Positions 46,875 to 55,331 of a stretch of 64,000 nt of DNA are shown here, in pieces; the stretch's first letter is position 1; every line of letters starts with the position of its first letter. A program made the translations under genes and the position numbers. This DNA is from Streptomyces fodineus (lineage in GTDB: Bacteria; Actinomycetota; Actinomycetes; Streptomycetales; Streptomycetaceae), in the NCBI RefSeq assembly GCF_001735805.1, contig NZ_CP017248.1, positions 4,216,001-4,280,000 of the forward strand, given 5' to 3'. The notes beneath the pieces were generated by a model, which was not told where the DNA came from, searched no databases, and saw only the letters and a list, made by a program, of their open reading frames with translations.

Positions 46875-48983
46875 ATGGCCACCACCGCCACGAAGCAGCA
46901 GCCCAGTGGCCCGGTGCTGGACTGGGCGGCCGGTCACGGACCCGTGACCGGCGCCCTGTCCGCCACCACCGGAGCCTTCGCCGTCGCCACCACCGGCGCC
47001 GCAACCTCCATGCCGCCCAGCTGGGCCTTCACCGTCGGCGCCGCCGGCGCCCTCGGCCACACCGTCGCCGGTATCCGGGTGCGCTACGCCGGCCGCACCC
47101 TGGCCACCCGCGCCGCCTCCTGGCTCGTCGGCGCAGGCTGGACCACCTGGGCCATGACCCACGGCCCGCTCACCTGGGCCGCCCTGGGATCCCTGGCCAC
47201 CATCGGCGTCGGGATCGGCGCCGCCGCCCGCTCCGTCGCCCTCTTCGAGGAGGCCCGTGAGGAAGAGGCGATCGCCGCCGAGCAGCGAGCCATCGCGCGG
47301 GAGTTGTCCGCGGAGCGGCGGGCGATTGCTGAGGAGTGGGTGGAGCGCATTCGGCGGATCTGCTCCATCAGCGTGCGTGTCCTCGCGGTGGAGATGTGGC
47401 CCACCGGTACCGGCTACTCCCTGGACCTGGAGCCGCAGGGCGGCATCACCTATGACCGCATCGCCCAGTACTCGGTGCAGCTGTCCGCGGATGCCCGGCT
47501 GCCGCACGGCTGCACCGCCACCGCCTCCCAGGGCGTCCATCAGGGCCGGGTCATCCTGGACGTGACCACGGTCAACGTCCTGCAGACGGAGTGCGCCTAT
47601 CCCGACGACTACGGGCCCCTGTCGCTGCTGACCGGGATCCCGTGGGGGGTGCGCCCCAACGGCGAGATCGTCTGCGCCTACCTGCGCGAGCAGTGCGCCC
47701 TCGTCGTCGGCCCGACCGGTTCGGGCAAGACGAACATGGTGCACACGATCCTGGGCGGGTTCGCCCGCGCCGAGGACATGCTCACCTGGGTCATCGACCT
47801 CAACGCCGGATCCGCCGGCCTGCCCTGGGTCCTGCCCGCGCTCAACGGGGAGATCGAGCGGGCCGACGGCCTGCCCGTCCGGCCCGGCATCGACTGGCTG
47901 GCCGGCTCGTATGAGGAAGCCATGCTGATGCTCGATGCCGCACTCGCCATCGGCTTGCACCGCAAGCGGGCCTACCAGGACCTGCTGGCCAAGGCGAACA
48001 CGGACCTGCTCCCGGTCAGCGCCCAGATTCCTCAGATCATGCTCGTGATCGATGAGGGCGCGGAGATCCTGACCAGCACCGACCGGGAGATGAAGCAGCT
48101 CGCGAAGAAGATCCTGGAAGTCATCCGCATGCTGCGCGCCATGGGCATCCGCACCGTGCTCACCGCCCTCGGCGCGACCGGCAGCGTGCTGGGCAACCTC
48201 ATGATCCGCCGGGAAGCCAAGGTCCGCGTCGCGCTAACCGGCGGCGAGACCGAGGGCATGGACCTGGGCAAGATGTTCCCCGGCCGCCGCGGCCTGCGCG
48301 TCGAGCAAGCCCCGTACAAGGGTGCGGGGTTCATGGGCACGCCGGAGTCCCCGGCCGCGCTGTTCAAGGCCTGGCGGATCCTGCCCAACCAGATCCGCCA
48401 GATCACCGCCGCCACCTCCGACCGGCACCCGTGCCTGGACGGCATCTCCGCCAAGGCCGCAGGGCCCGCCTACGCCCGCCGCTGGGACGCCGACCGCACC
48501 GCGTGGATGCGCGACCTCACCCCCGACGACCCCGCAGGCACCGACACCGAGCCGTCGGTATCCGTTGGGGGCGGGCTGAACCTGGCGGCGCTGCGCGGCC
48601 GGGAGGCGGAGCAGACCTCGCCGGAGGATGAGATGCTGCGCCGGTTCCGGGAGCAGATCGACGCCCAGTTCGCCACCGCCCCGGACCCGCACACGCCCGT
48701 GGAGCAGGCTCCGCCGGCCGCAGGGCAGGGGCTGAACCTGTCCGCGCTGCGCGGCGAGCAGGACAGCCCCGCCCAACAGGCGGCGCTCGCCGTGCTGCTC
48801 GCCGCCGGCACGGAGGGCACGGGCGCCTCCGCGATCGCCCGCGCGCTCGCCGACGAGTACGGCACCAACCGTCAGACGGTCGTCGGCTGGCTCAAGGCCT
48901 GGGTGCACGACGGCACCGCCGTCCGCGTCGGAGAGGGCACCAAGGCCCGCTACGTCCACCACCGGCACGCCCCCGAAAGCTGA
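46875..48983 (+). CDS. TraB/FtsK-type conjugative DNA translocase
   Basis: The 702-residue protein is predicted to move double-stranded element DNA between hyphae as a hexameric pump. It has N-terminal membrane segments (about residues 20-125) and a coiled region (EEAIAAEQRAIARELSAERR). The FtsK/SpoIIIE motor has Walker A GPTGSGKTN (about 279-287) and Walker B LVIDEGAE (about 390). A C-terminal winged helix of about 60 residues resembles FtsK gamma and the TraB DNA-recognition domain. It starts three bases after the upstream stop; the array at 49068 lies 85 bp downstream. Confidence 0.92.
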   Translation: MATTATKQQPSGPVLDWAAGHGPVTGALSATTGAFAVATTGAATSMPPSWAFTVGAAGALGHTVAGIRVRYAGRTLATRAASWLVGAGWTTWAMTHGPLTWAALGSLATIGVGIGAAARSVALFEEAREEEAIAAEQRAIARELSAERRAIAEEWVERIRRICSISVRVLAVEMWPTGTGYSLDLEPQGGITYDRIAQYSVQLSADARLPHGCTATASQGVHQGRVILDVTTVNVLQTECAYPDDYGPLSLLTGIPWGVRPNGEIVCAYLREQCALVVGPTGSGKTNMVHTILGGFARAEDMLTWVIDLNAGSAGLPWVLPALNGEIERADGLPVRPGIDWLAGSYEEAMLMLDAALAIGLHRKRAYQDLLAKANTDLLPVSAQIPQIMLVIDEGAEILTSTDREMKQLAKKILEVIRMLRAMGIRTVLTALGATGSVLGNLMIRREAKVRVALTGGETEGMDLGKMFPGRRGLRVEQAPYKGAGFMGTPESPAALFKAWRILPNQIRQITAATSDRHPCLDGISAKAAGPAYARRWDADRTAWMRDLTPDDPAGTDTEPSVSVGGGLNLAALRGREAEQTSPEDEMLRRFREQIDAQFATAPDPHTPVEQAPPAAGQGLNLSALRGEQDSPAQQAALAVLLAAGTEGTGASAIARALADEYGTNRQTVVGWLKAWVHDGTAVRVGEGTKARYVHHRHAPES

Positions 48984-48985
48984 TC

Positions 48986-48994
48986 GCTTGTCGC
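48986..48994. repeat. Inverted copy of the GCGACAAGC motif
   Basis: GCTTGTCGC here is the exact reverse complement of GCGACAAGC at 49066-49074. It lies just after the traB stop and could pair with the array as single-stranded DNA or act as an oppositely oriented binding site. Confidence 0.6.
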
Positions 48995-49067
48995 CTGTCG
49001 TCCCGCGGAGACAGAAGCCGTCCAGGGTGGGTCTGGAGACCCGGAAACGTCTTGTGACCTGGGACGC

Positions 49068-49139
49068 GACAAGCGACAAGACAAGACAAGCGACAAGCCG
49101 CACGACAAGCCAGACGACAAGCAACGCGACAAGCCACAT
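49068..49139. repeat. Six-unit 12-bp GACAAG array, candidate clt/TRS
   Basis: GACAAG begins at 49068, 49080, 49092, 49104, 49116 and 49128, exactly every 12 bp, followed by six more variable bases. Two extra copies (49075, 49085) lie out of phase. The array follows traB directly, where Streptomyces plasmids keep clt, the site whose short direct repeats are read by the TraB winged helix. Function is inferred from position and repeat form. Confidence 0.75.
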
Positions 49140-49204
49140 CACGGGCCGCACCCCAACCCCGGGGCGTGGCCCGCCGCGTTGAAACGACCACCGGGAGGCC
49201 GCTC

Positions 49205-49396
49205 GTGATCGTGACCCTGTCCGCCGTCGCACTCCTCGGGGTGCTGGCCTTCGTCCTGCTGCGCGGCCGTTACGTCGGCCCGTTCAGCGCCCTCGTGCTG
49301 TTCCTGTTCGGCTTCTTCACCGCCGGCACCGGCGCCGCCACAACCATCCGCGCCGTATGCCGCGCACTCGCCGAAGCCGCCCACCAGCTCACCTGA
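49205..49396 (+). CDS. Small membrane protein
   Basis: The 63-residue protein has two hydrophobic helices (VTLSAVALLGVLAFVLLRGR; ALVLFLFGFFTAGTGAATTI). The GTG at 49205 is preferred over an ATG at 49166 because CGGGAGG lies six bases upstream and the extra residues are not hydrophobic. It is probably a spread/transfer accessory. Confidence 0.78.
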   Translation: MIVTLSAVALLGVLAFVLLRGRYVGPFSALVLFLFGFFTAGTGAATTIRAVCRALAEAAHQLT

Positions 49397-49415
49397 CCCA
49401 CGGCAGGAGCCCGCC

Positions 49416-49916
49416 ATGCCCGACCACGACCCCGCGGCCTGGCAGCCGCGCATGACCGACGCCGACGCCGCCGCCGAGGCGCGCCGGATCATCGCCGACG
49501 CCTACCGGCCCCTGCCACAGATACCGACCGCCTACCGCGACACCACTCCGCTGCCCGCCTACGGCCCCACGCCGCCGGTCCCACAGCCGGACCATCGGAT
49601 CGTCCCCGCCTGGGCCGCCGGAACCGCGGTCGCCGGAATCGGCGTCGGCGCCACCTGCGTCGGACTCGGCTGCGGAATCTGGCTCGCCTGCAAGGGATTC
49701 GCCGCCGTGACCCTGACCAGCGTCCTATTCGTCACCCTCCCGATCGCCGCCGTGGCCGCTGTCGCCACGGCCATCGGTGCCGCCCTGCGGTCGCTGAAGG
49801 CCACGCACACCGTCACCCACCACCACTACGCCGGACCCGTCCGTCTGGAGAACAACACGATCACCGCGCCCGCGTACGGGCTTATTGCCCGCAACCGCCA
49901 CGAACTCAACCGCTGA
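49416..49916 (+). CDS. Membrane protein, spread-type
   Basis: The 166-residue product has a Pro/Ala-rich soluble N-terminus and two transmembrane helices (about residues 64-90 and 98-125). A short tail with THTVTHHHYAG follows. CAGGAG lies just upstream of the ATG. The layout resembles small Spd proteins, but there is no firm family call. Confidence 0.75.
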   Translation: MPDHDPAAWQPRMTDADAAAEARRIIADAYRPLPQIPTAYRDTTPLPAYGPTPPVPQPDHRIVPAWAAGTAVAGIGVGATCVGLGCGIWLACKGFAAVTLTSVLFVTLPIAAVAAVATAIGAALRSLKATHTVTHHHYAGPVRLENNTITAPAYGLIARNRHELNR

Positions 49917-49927
49917 AGGGAACTCCT

Positions 49928-50089
49928 GTGGACATCGACACGATGCGCGATCTGACCCGTGAGGCTCTGGAAGCCCGCTCCGACATCGACTCCGTCTCGG
50001 AGATCGAGGAGGGCGCCTCCGATCAGCGCGTCCTCGGCGCCGAGACCGCCGACGGCACCCTCTTCTTCGTCGTCATCCGGGACGTCTGA
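49928..50089 (+). CDS. Very small acidic hypothetical protein
   Basis: The product is 53 residues, strongly acidic (AREALEARSDIDSVSEIEE-like N-terminal helix, then GTLFFVVIRDV). The GTG start has GAAGGGA upstream. It lies between two genes with short spacers in the same direction, and third codon positions are GC-rich, so it is probably real. Confidence 0.6.
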   Translation: MDIDTMRDLTREALEARSDIDSVSEIEEGASDQRVLGAETADGTLFFVVIRDV

Positions 50090-50102
50090 GAGGAGGTTCC
50101 CG

Positions 50103-50273
50103 ATGTTCGAGATCCGCGTCATCTGCGACCCGGACGACGCCGACCGCATCAGCCGGGTCCTGGCCGGCGCGTTCAACACCAGCCCGGCACGCCAGTACCC
50201 CACCCGCGATGGCAAGCGCACCCGCCTCTACATCACCGCCGACCACCGGCCCGACAACCCCGAAAGCGAGTGA
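50103..50273 (+). CDS. Small hypothetical protein
   Basis: The product is 56 residues: MFEIRVICDPDDADRISRVL at the start, then a basic end (YPTRDGKRTRLYITADHR). It has an excellent ribosome-binding site (GAGGAGG). It is a compact beta-alpha-beta-like protein of a type common in AICEs; function unknown. Confidence 0.72.
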   Translation: MFEIRVICDPDDADRISRVLAGAFNTSPARQYPTRDGKRTRLYITADHRPDNPESE

Positions 50274-50277
50274 TCCC

Positions 50278-50745
50278 ATGTCGTTCGGAGAGACCCCGAT
50301 CACCCTCGTCGGCAACCTGACCGACGACCCCGAGCTGAAGTTCACCGAGGGCGGCGCCGCGCTCGCGAAGTTCACCATCGCCGTCACCCCGCGCAGCTTC
50401 GACCGCAACAGCAACCAGTGGAAGGACGGAACCACCGCGTTCTACCGCTGCGCCGCCTGGCGCACCCTCGCCGAACACGTCGCCGACAGCCTCAGCAAGG
50501 GCTCGCGCGTCGTCGCCATGGGCCGGATGCGGCAGCACGACTGGACCACCGACACCGGCGAGAAGCGCTCCATGCTCGCCGTGGAGGTCGACGACATCGG
50601 CGCGTCCGTCCGCTTCACCACCGTGACCATCAACGGAAAGCACCCCGCCCAGAAGAGCCAGGCCGGCGACGACCCGTGGGCCGCGACCAGCGCCCCCGCC
50701 AGCGGCGGGGGCAGCGCGGCGGAGGGAGCCGAGCCGCCGTTCTAG
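50278..50745 (+). CDS. ssb: Single-stranded DNA-binding protein of the AICE
   Basis: The 155-residue OB-fold SSB has the start SFGETPITLVGNLTDDPELK and a core with YRCAAWRTLAEHVADSLSKG. A Gly/Ser-rich linker ends in AEPPF, a shortened version of the acidic DDIPF-type tip. It is element-encoded and lies just before the Prim-Pol gene, consistent with a role in AICE replication or transfer. Confidence 0.93.
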   Translation: MSFGETPITLVGNLTDDPELKFTEGGAALAKFTIAVTPRSFDRNSNQWKDGTTAFYRCAAWRTLAEHVADSLSKGSRVVAMGRMRQHDWTTDTGEKRSMLAVEVDDIGASVRFTTVTINGKHPAQKSQAGDDPWAATSAPASGGGSAAEGAEPPF

Positions 50746-50835
50746 AGACGCCCGGGGCGACCGCCCGATCTCGCCAAAGACACGCGGTCGCCCCGGCCCA
50801 ACCAGTCCACAACAGACCTGTTGGAGGCATCCAGC

Positions 50836-51759
50836 ATGACTCATCGCACCGACGCGCGGCGAGCAGACCTACTCGCCGCCGCTCTGGCCGCCGCCGGGCG
50901 CGGCTGGCACGTCCACCCGCTCCGCCCCGGCGGCAAGGCCCCCGCGCTGCACGGCGAGCACGCGTGCCCGCGTAGCGGCCCGTGCGCCGGCGGCCATGTG
51001 AAGTGGGAGCAGCGCGCCACCACCGACCCCGACCGCATCCGCGCCGCCTGGACGACGGGCCCCTACAACGTCGGTATCGCCACCGGGCCGTCCGGCCTGA
51101 TCGTCATCGACCTGGACGTGCACAAGGACGAGAAGGACAAGGGCAGTTCGGACGCGCCTTGCGGCGCGACATCCTTTTCGGCGCTCTGCGAGCGCGCCGG
51201 ACAGCCATGGCCGACGACCTACACGGTGCGGACGCCCAGCGGCGGCATGCACCTGTACTTCTCGGTGCGGCCCGGCATCGAGCTGCACAACAGCGCCCGC
51301 ACCCTCGCCCCGTACGTCGACACCCGCGCATGGGGCGGCAACGTCGTAGCGGCGGGCAGCATCACCCCCCAGGGCGTCTATGAGGCCGTCAACCGGTACC
51401 CGGTGGCGGAACTGCCCGCGTGGCTGATGCGAGAGCTTCAGCGGCCCGCGCCCACACCGGTGGCCATGGCACCGCTCGTCGTCCCCGGGGCGGCCACCCG
51501 CCGGGCCACGGTCGCCCTGGACCGCGAGACCGCTGCCGTCCGGGGCACCGGGGAGGGCGGCCGGAACAACCGGCTGCTGGAGGGCGCCCGCGCCCTGGGG
51601 CGGTTCGTCGCATGGGGCGAGATCGCCCGGGACGTGGTGGAGGAGGCTTTTCAGGCGGCCGGTGAGGCGGCCGGACTGGCCCCGGGCGAGTGCCGGGCCA
51701 CCATCCGCAGCGCCCTGGACTGGTCGATTCGCACCTGCCGGCCCCGGGACGCCGCATGA
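50836..51759 (+). CDS. Bifunctional primase/polymerase (Prim-Pol) replication protein
   Basis: The 307-residue product has an archaeo-eukaryotic-type primase fold. The metal motif is IVIDLDVHK (about residues 95-103), followed by TPSGGMHLYFSV and GGNVVAAGS. A C-terminal helical region reads NNRLLEGARALGRFV. RepPP-type AICEs use such proteins with an ATPase as the replication initiator instead of a rolling-circle Rep. GGAGG lies eight bases upstream of the ATG. It is coupled to the next gene. Confidence 0.9.
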   Translation: MTHRTDARRADLLAAALAAAGRGWHVHPLRPGGKAPALHGEHACPRSGPCAGGHVKWEQRATTDPDRIRAAWTTGPYNVGIATGPSGLIVIDLDVHKDEKDKGSSDAPCGATSFSALCERAGQPWPTTYTVRTPSGGMHLYFSVRPGIELHNSARTLAPYVDTRAWGGNVVAAGSITPQGVYEAVNRYPVAELPAWLMRELQRPAPTPVAMAPLVVPGAATRRATVALDRETAAVRGTGEGGRNNRLLEGARALGRFVAWGEIARDVVEEAFQAAGEAAGLAPGECRATIRSALDWSIRTCRPRDAA

Positions 51760-52172
51760 CCCCCCGCCCTGAAAAGCCCACCCCACCCACGTCCGAGCGC
51801 TCGCGCCCGGCTGGTCGTGGCGCCGACGGAGGCCGTGGCACGAAGAGCGACGGCCGACAGGCCGTCCTTTCAGCTCTTCGTTCTGACCCGCACCCGACCG
51901 GTCACGCCCGCCACGACGCCGACGACCTGACGTCGGAGAAGCCGGGGATCCGCATCTACGCCCCGCCCGTCTACCGCCACCACTACGACGGCGCCCGCTG
52001 GTCTAAGCGCTACGGCGCCACCCCCACCGCCGCCTACGCCTGCCCCTGCGGCCAGACCAATACCGCCCGCGGACAGCACGCCGTGGCCGCCTTGGTCGCC
52101 GAGTACGAGGACCACAAGGCCGCCTGCACCGGTACGCCCGCCCCGCACGCCGAAAGGAGGAACGCCGCATGA
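51756..52172 (+). CDS. Hypothetical protein between Prim-Pol and DUF3631 ATPase
   Basis: The 138-residue product has a Pro/Arg/Ser-rich first half. A compact C-terminal part follows with CPCGQTNTARGQHAVAALV and a later Cys, possibly a zinc-binding domain. It overlaps both neighbours by 4 bp (ATGA), so all three are translated as a unit. Likely a replication accessory. Confidence 0.75.
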   Translation: MTPRPEKPTPPTSERSRPAGRGADGGRGTKSDGRQAVLSALRSDPHPTGHARHDADDLTSEKPGIRIYAPPVYRHHYDGARWSKRYGATPTAAYACPCGQTNTARGQHAVAALVAEYEDHKAACTGTPAPHAERRNAA

Positions 52173-53425
52173 CCAGCACCAACCCGCCCGCCCCGTCCAT
52201 CGACGGCGCCGCCCTGCTCGATGAGGTCGAAGCGTTCCACCGTCGCTTCAACATCTTCCCCACCGAGTCCGCGTACGTGGCCGTAACGCTGTGGGACGCG
52301 CACGCGCACCTGATCGACGCGTTCGACGGCACCGCCCGGCTCGCGTTTCTGAGCCCGGAGCCGGGGTCAGGCAAGTCCCGCGCACTGGAGATCGTGGAGA
52401 CGCTCACCCCGCGTGCAGTCACCACGGTCAACGCGTCCGCCAACGCCCTGTTCCGGCTGGTGGAGGCCGACGGGGGAACCCCGACACTGCTTTTCGACGA
52501 GATCGACACCGTGTTCGGGCCCAAAGCCGGGGGCAACGAAGAGGTCCGCGGCTTCCTGAACTCCGGCTACCGGCGCGGCGCCAAGTCCCTGCGCTGCGTC
52601 GGGGACGGCTCGAACCAGTCCACCGAGTGGTTCTCCTCGTTCTGCGCCGTCGCCATGGCCGGACTCGGCTCCCTGCCGGACACGATCCTGACCCGCTCGG
52701 TCATCATCCGGATGCGCAAGAAGGCCCCCAACGAGAAGGCCGAACCGTACCGCCGACGCGTCCACGAAAAGCAGGGTCACGCCCTGCGTGACCGGCTCGC
52801 CGAGTGGGCCACCACCGTGCACGACCAGGTAGCCGAAGCCTGGCCCGAGATGCCCGATGGCGTCTCCGACCGGCCCGCCGACGTGTGGGAACCCCTGCTC
52901 GCCGTCGCCGACGCGGCCGGCGGCCACTGGCGCGATCGAGCCCGCGCCGCCTGCGTCGAACTCATCAAGGCAGCGGGCGAGGGCAACGAAGCCTCACTCG
53001 GGGTCCGCCTGTTGACCGACCTGCGCGACAAGGTGTTCTGCGGCGCCGACCGCATGCCCACCGCAGCCATCCTCGAAGTCCTCCTCGGACTCGATGACGC
53101 CCCCTGGGCCGACATGAACGACGACGGCAAACCCCTCACGGCCCGCGGCCTGTCCAAGCTGCTGAGCCAGTACGTCCGCCCCGACAACACTCCCATCCGG
53201 CCCCGGGGCATCCGTGTCGGCAGCGGCACCCCGAAGGGCTACTACGCCGAGGACCTGACCGACGCTTGGGCCCGCTACTGCCCCCCTCCCCCCGAGAAGT
53301 CCGCAACGTCCGCAACAGCCGCAACACCGCAGGTCAACGGGGGTGAATTCGTGGCGGAACACCCCGACGAAAGCCGCCACATGCTCGCGGAAACCGGCAC
53401 ACGCCCGCTGCGCATCGCAGGCTGA
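52169..53425 (+). CDS. DUF3631 ATPase/helicase-like protein
   Basis: The 418-residue P-loop ATPase has Walker A PEPGSGKSRALE (about residue 68) and Walker B LLFDEIDTVFG. The DUF3631 domain lies in the C-terminal half (GLDDAPWADMNDDGKPL; RPRGIRVGSGTPKGYY). Together with Prim-Pol it probably provides the helicase/primase pair for element replication. The last 40 codons contain three copies of a CCGCAAC heptamer that continues in the intergenic region. Confidence 0.88.
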   Translation: MTSTNPPAPSIDGAALLDEVEAFHRRFNIFPTESAYVAVTLWDAHAHLIDAFDGTARLAFLSPEPGSGKSRALEIVETLTPRAVTTVNASANALFRLVEADGGTPTLLFDEIDTVFGPKAGGNEEVRGFLNSGYRRGAKSLRCVGDGSNQSTEWFSSFCAVAMAGLGSLPDTILTRSVIIRMRKKAPNEKAEPYRRRVHEKQGHALRDRLAEWATTVHDQVAEAWPEMPDGVSDRPADVWEPLLAVADAAGGHWRDRARAACVELIKAAGEGNEASLGVRLLTDLRDKVFCGADRMPTAAILEVLLGLDDAPWADMNDDGKPLTARGLSKLLSQYVRPDNTPIRPRGIRVGSGTPKGYYAEDLTDAWARYCPPPPEKSATSATAATPQVNGGEFVAEHPDESRHMLAETGTRPLRIAG

Positions 53426-53550
53426 CCGGCCCAACGTCCCGAGGTGTCGCCGCGTCACCGCGCGGCGGCACCTATCCGCAACACAACCGGCATCCGCAAC
53501 AGATCCAAGCCGCTGACCTGCAATGTTGCGGCGTGGCGGATGTTGCGGAT
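53301..53550. repeat. CCGCAAC repeat cluster, candidate origin or Xis/Int region
   Basis: CCGCAAC occurs at 53301, 53310 and 53319 (9-bp spacing, inside the ATPase gene) and at 53476 and 53494. It is inverted at 53525 and 53542. The last four lie in extended ATCCGCAACA/TGTTGCGGAT arms in the 191-bp gap before xis. Such iterons could be the binding site of the replication protein or of Xis. Confidence 0.7.
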
Positions 53551-53616
53551 TTCCGGGAGGGGCTGAGCGACCCCTCCCTTCGTTTGTCCCTCCTGCTGTC
53601 CCAAGGAGATCCCTGC

Positions 53617-53826
53617 ATGAGCACCCCGGCCCGTAAGCGCCGCACGCCGAAGGACGAACTGGTGCCCCTGAGTGAGGCACTGGAAGAACTCCGTATCAGC
53701 CGCGCCACCTGGTACCGGTGGCGCAACCACGGCTACGCGCCGGAGGCCCGACGCACGCCGTCCGGCCGCATCTGCGTACGCCGAAGTGTCCTGGACGCCT
53801 TCAAGGACGAATTGGAAGCCGCGTGA
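53617..53826 (+). CDS. xis: Excisionase-like HTH protein
   Basis: The 69-residue MerR-like/Xis winged helix reads PLSEALEELRISRATWYRW, then a wing RRTPSGRICVRRS. AAGGAG precedes the ATG and the stop overlaps the integrase start (GTGA). In pSAM2- and SLP1-like elements the protein encoded just before integrase directs excision. Confidence 0.9.
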   Translation: MSTPARKRRTPKDELVPLSEALEELRISRATWYRWRNHGYAPEARRTPSGRICVRRSVLDAFKDELEAA

Positions 53827-55187
53827 CCGAGTGGAGCTACACCGTCAAGATCTGGGCCATCCGCAAGCGCGACTACCGGAAGCCCTATCAACTCCGCTGG
53901 AAGGTGGGCATCCGCCCGCATTCGGAGTCGTTCCTCACCCTGGGCCTGGCGGAGAGTCGCCGGGCCCAGCTCATCACCGCAACCCGTGAGGGCGAGCCGT
54001 TCGACGTGGACAGCGGGTTGCCGAAGTCCATGGTCGTGAAGGAGCGGGACATCTCGTGGTACGACCACGCCCGCAACTACATCGCCATGAAGTGGGACCA
54101 CTCCCCCGCCTCCACACGCCGCACGCTCGCCGAAGCAATGGCGACCGTGACGCCCGTCTTCGTGAAGGACACCAAGGGCATGCCCGACGCCAGAGCCGTG
54201 CGACGGGCCCTATATAGCTGGGCGTTCAACAAGAACCTCTGGAACGAGGAGACCCCCGCCGATGTCGCCAAGGTGCTGGAGTGGTTCAAGCGCAAGTCGC
54301 TGCCCACGTCGGCCCTGTCGGATCTCCTGCTGGCGCGGGCCGCTCTCAACGCCGTGTCCCTGAAGCTGGACGGGACAACCGCAGCGGCAGGAACCATCAG
54401 CCGAAAGCGCGCGATCTTCTACAACTCGCTGGAGTACGCCGTAGAGGCCGAACTCCTCGCCGACAACCCGCTCATCCGCATCAAGTGGAAGGCGCCGGAG
54501 CAGGTCGTAGAGGAAGTCGACCCCGAGTGCCTGCCGAACCCCGAACAGGCGGCCAAGCTGCTGGCCGCCGTGCGGGACCAGAGCCCGCGGGGCCGTCGGC
54601 TGGTGGCGTTCTTCGGCTGCATCTACTACGCGGCTGCGCGGCCGGCAGAAGTCATCGGTCTGCGGCGCCGTGATTGCGAGCTGCCCCGGCGCGGGTGGGG
54701 GCTGCTCCGACTGAGGGAAACTCGCCCACGCTCCGGCGCCGCCTGGACGGACAGCGGTGAGGCGCACGACAAGCGTGGGCTGAAGCACCGGCCCCGGCGA
54801 GCCGTCCGTCACGTACCGATCCCGCCCGAACTGGTCGCCCTGCTGCGGTGGCACCTCACCGCGTACGGCACCGCCCCGGACGGCCGCGTGTTCCAGACCA
54901 TGCGAGGCGGGTTGGTCCAGGACACGGGCTACGGGGAGGTCTGGGCCGAAGCCCGCTCGCGGGCTCTGACTCCTGGCGAGTTCGAATCGATCTTGGCCAA
55001 GCGCCCGTATGACCTTCGCCACGCTGCGGTGTCCACCTGGCTCAGCTCCGGCGTGGAGCCTCAGCTCGTGGCGGAGCGCGCCGGCCACAGCGTGGCGGTG
55101 CTCTTCCGGGTGTACGCCAAGTTCCTCAAGGACGGAGACGAGGCGGCCAACGCCAAGATCTCCGCCCGCTTGAGGCAGGCCGGGTGA
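53823..55187 (+). CDS. int: Tyrosine-recombinase integrase
   Basis: The 454-residue site-specific recombinase has an N-terminal AP2-like arm-binding part, a core-binding domain and a catalytic domain. The catalytic domain shows YYAAARPAEVIGLRRRD (first Arg), PYDLRHAAVSTWL (second Arg box, with Tyr where many have His), AERAGHS and the nucleophile in FRVYAKFL. The GTG at 53823 overlaps the xis stop. It lies 145 bp from attR, the usual AICE layout. Confidence 0.93.
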   Translation: MTEWSYTVKIWAIRKRDYRKPYQLRWKVGIRPHSESFLTLGLAESRRAQLITATREGEPFDVDSGLPKSMVVKERDISWYDHARNYIAMKWDHSPASTRRTLAEAMATVTPVFVKDTKGMPDARAVRRALYSWAFNKNLWNEETPADVAKVLEWFKRKSLPTSALSDLLLARAALNAVSLKLDGTTAAAGTISRKRAIFYNSLEYAVEAELLADNPLIRIKWKAPEQVVEEVDPECLPNPEQAAKLLAAVRDQSPRGRRLVAFFGCIYYAAARPAEVIGLRRRDCELPRRGWGLLRLRETRPRSGAAWTDSGEAHDKRGLKHRPRRAVRHVPIPPELVALLRWHLTAYGTAPDGRVFQTMRGGLVQDTGYGEVWAEARSRALTPGEFESILAKRPYDLRHAAVSTWLSSGVEPQLVAERAGHSVAVLFRVYAKFLKDGDEAANAKISARLRQAG

Positions 55188-55291
55188 CGGGCCAGGAATC
55201 CCGTCCACACTCCGTCCACGCACATCGAGATCGGGCGTTCGAACGCGAGACAGCGTGAGACAGTCCGCTGATCATCCCGAGATACGACAAG

Positions 55292-55328
55292 GGCCCCGTG
55301 ACCTGCTGTTCTCGCAGGTCACGGGGCC
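55292..55328 (-). terminator. Element-borne terminator copy behind tRNA-Tyr
   Basis: GGCCCCGTGACCTGC (55292-55306) pairs with GCAGGTCACGGGGCC (55314-55328). It is a diverged relative of the hairpin at 39613-39656 but lies inside the AICE. The element thus supplies the restored tRNA-Tyr with a replacement terminator. Confidence 0.85.
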
Positions 55329-55331
55329 TCT

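Noticed and set aside
45268-47004. A 578-codon minus-strand frame opposite the basic AICE protein
   Set aside because: It is a shadow frame; the plus-strand gene has a ribosome-binding site and sits in a coupled operon.
46875-48983. Chromosomal FtsK
   Set aside because: It is shorter than FtsK, lies inside the att-bounded element between spread-type genes and has a TraB-like layout.
49068-49139. Possible CRISPR or coding repeat
   Set aside because: The 12-bp units are too short and lack spacers. The frame that runs through them has no start signal and no protein-like composition.
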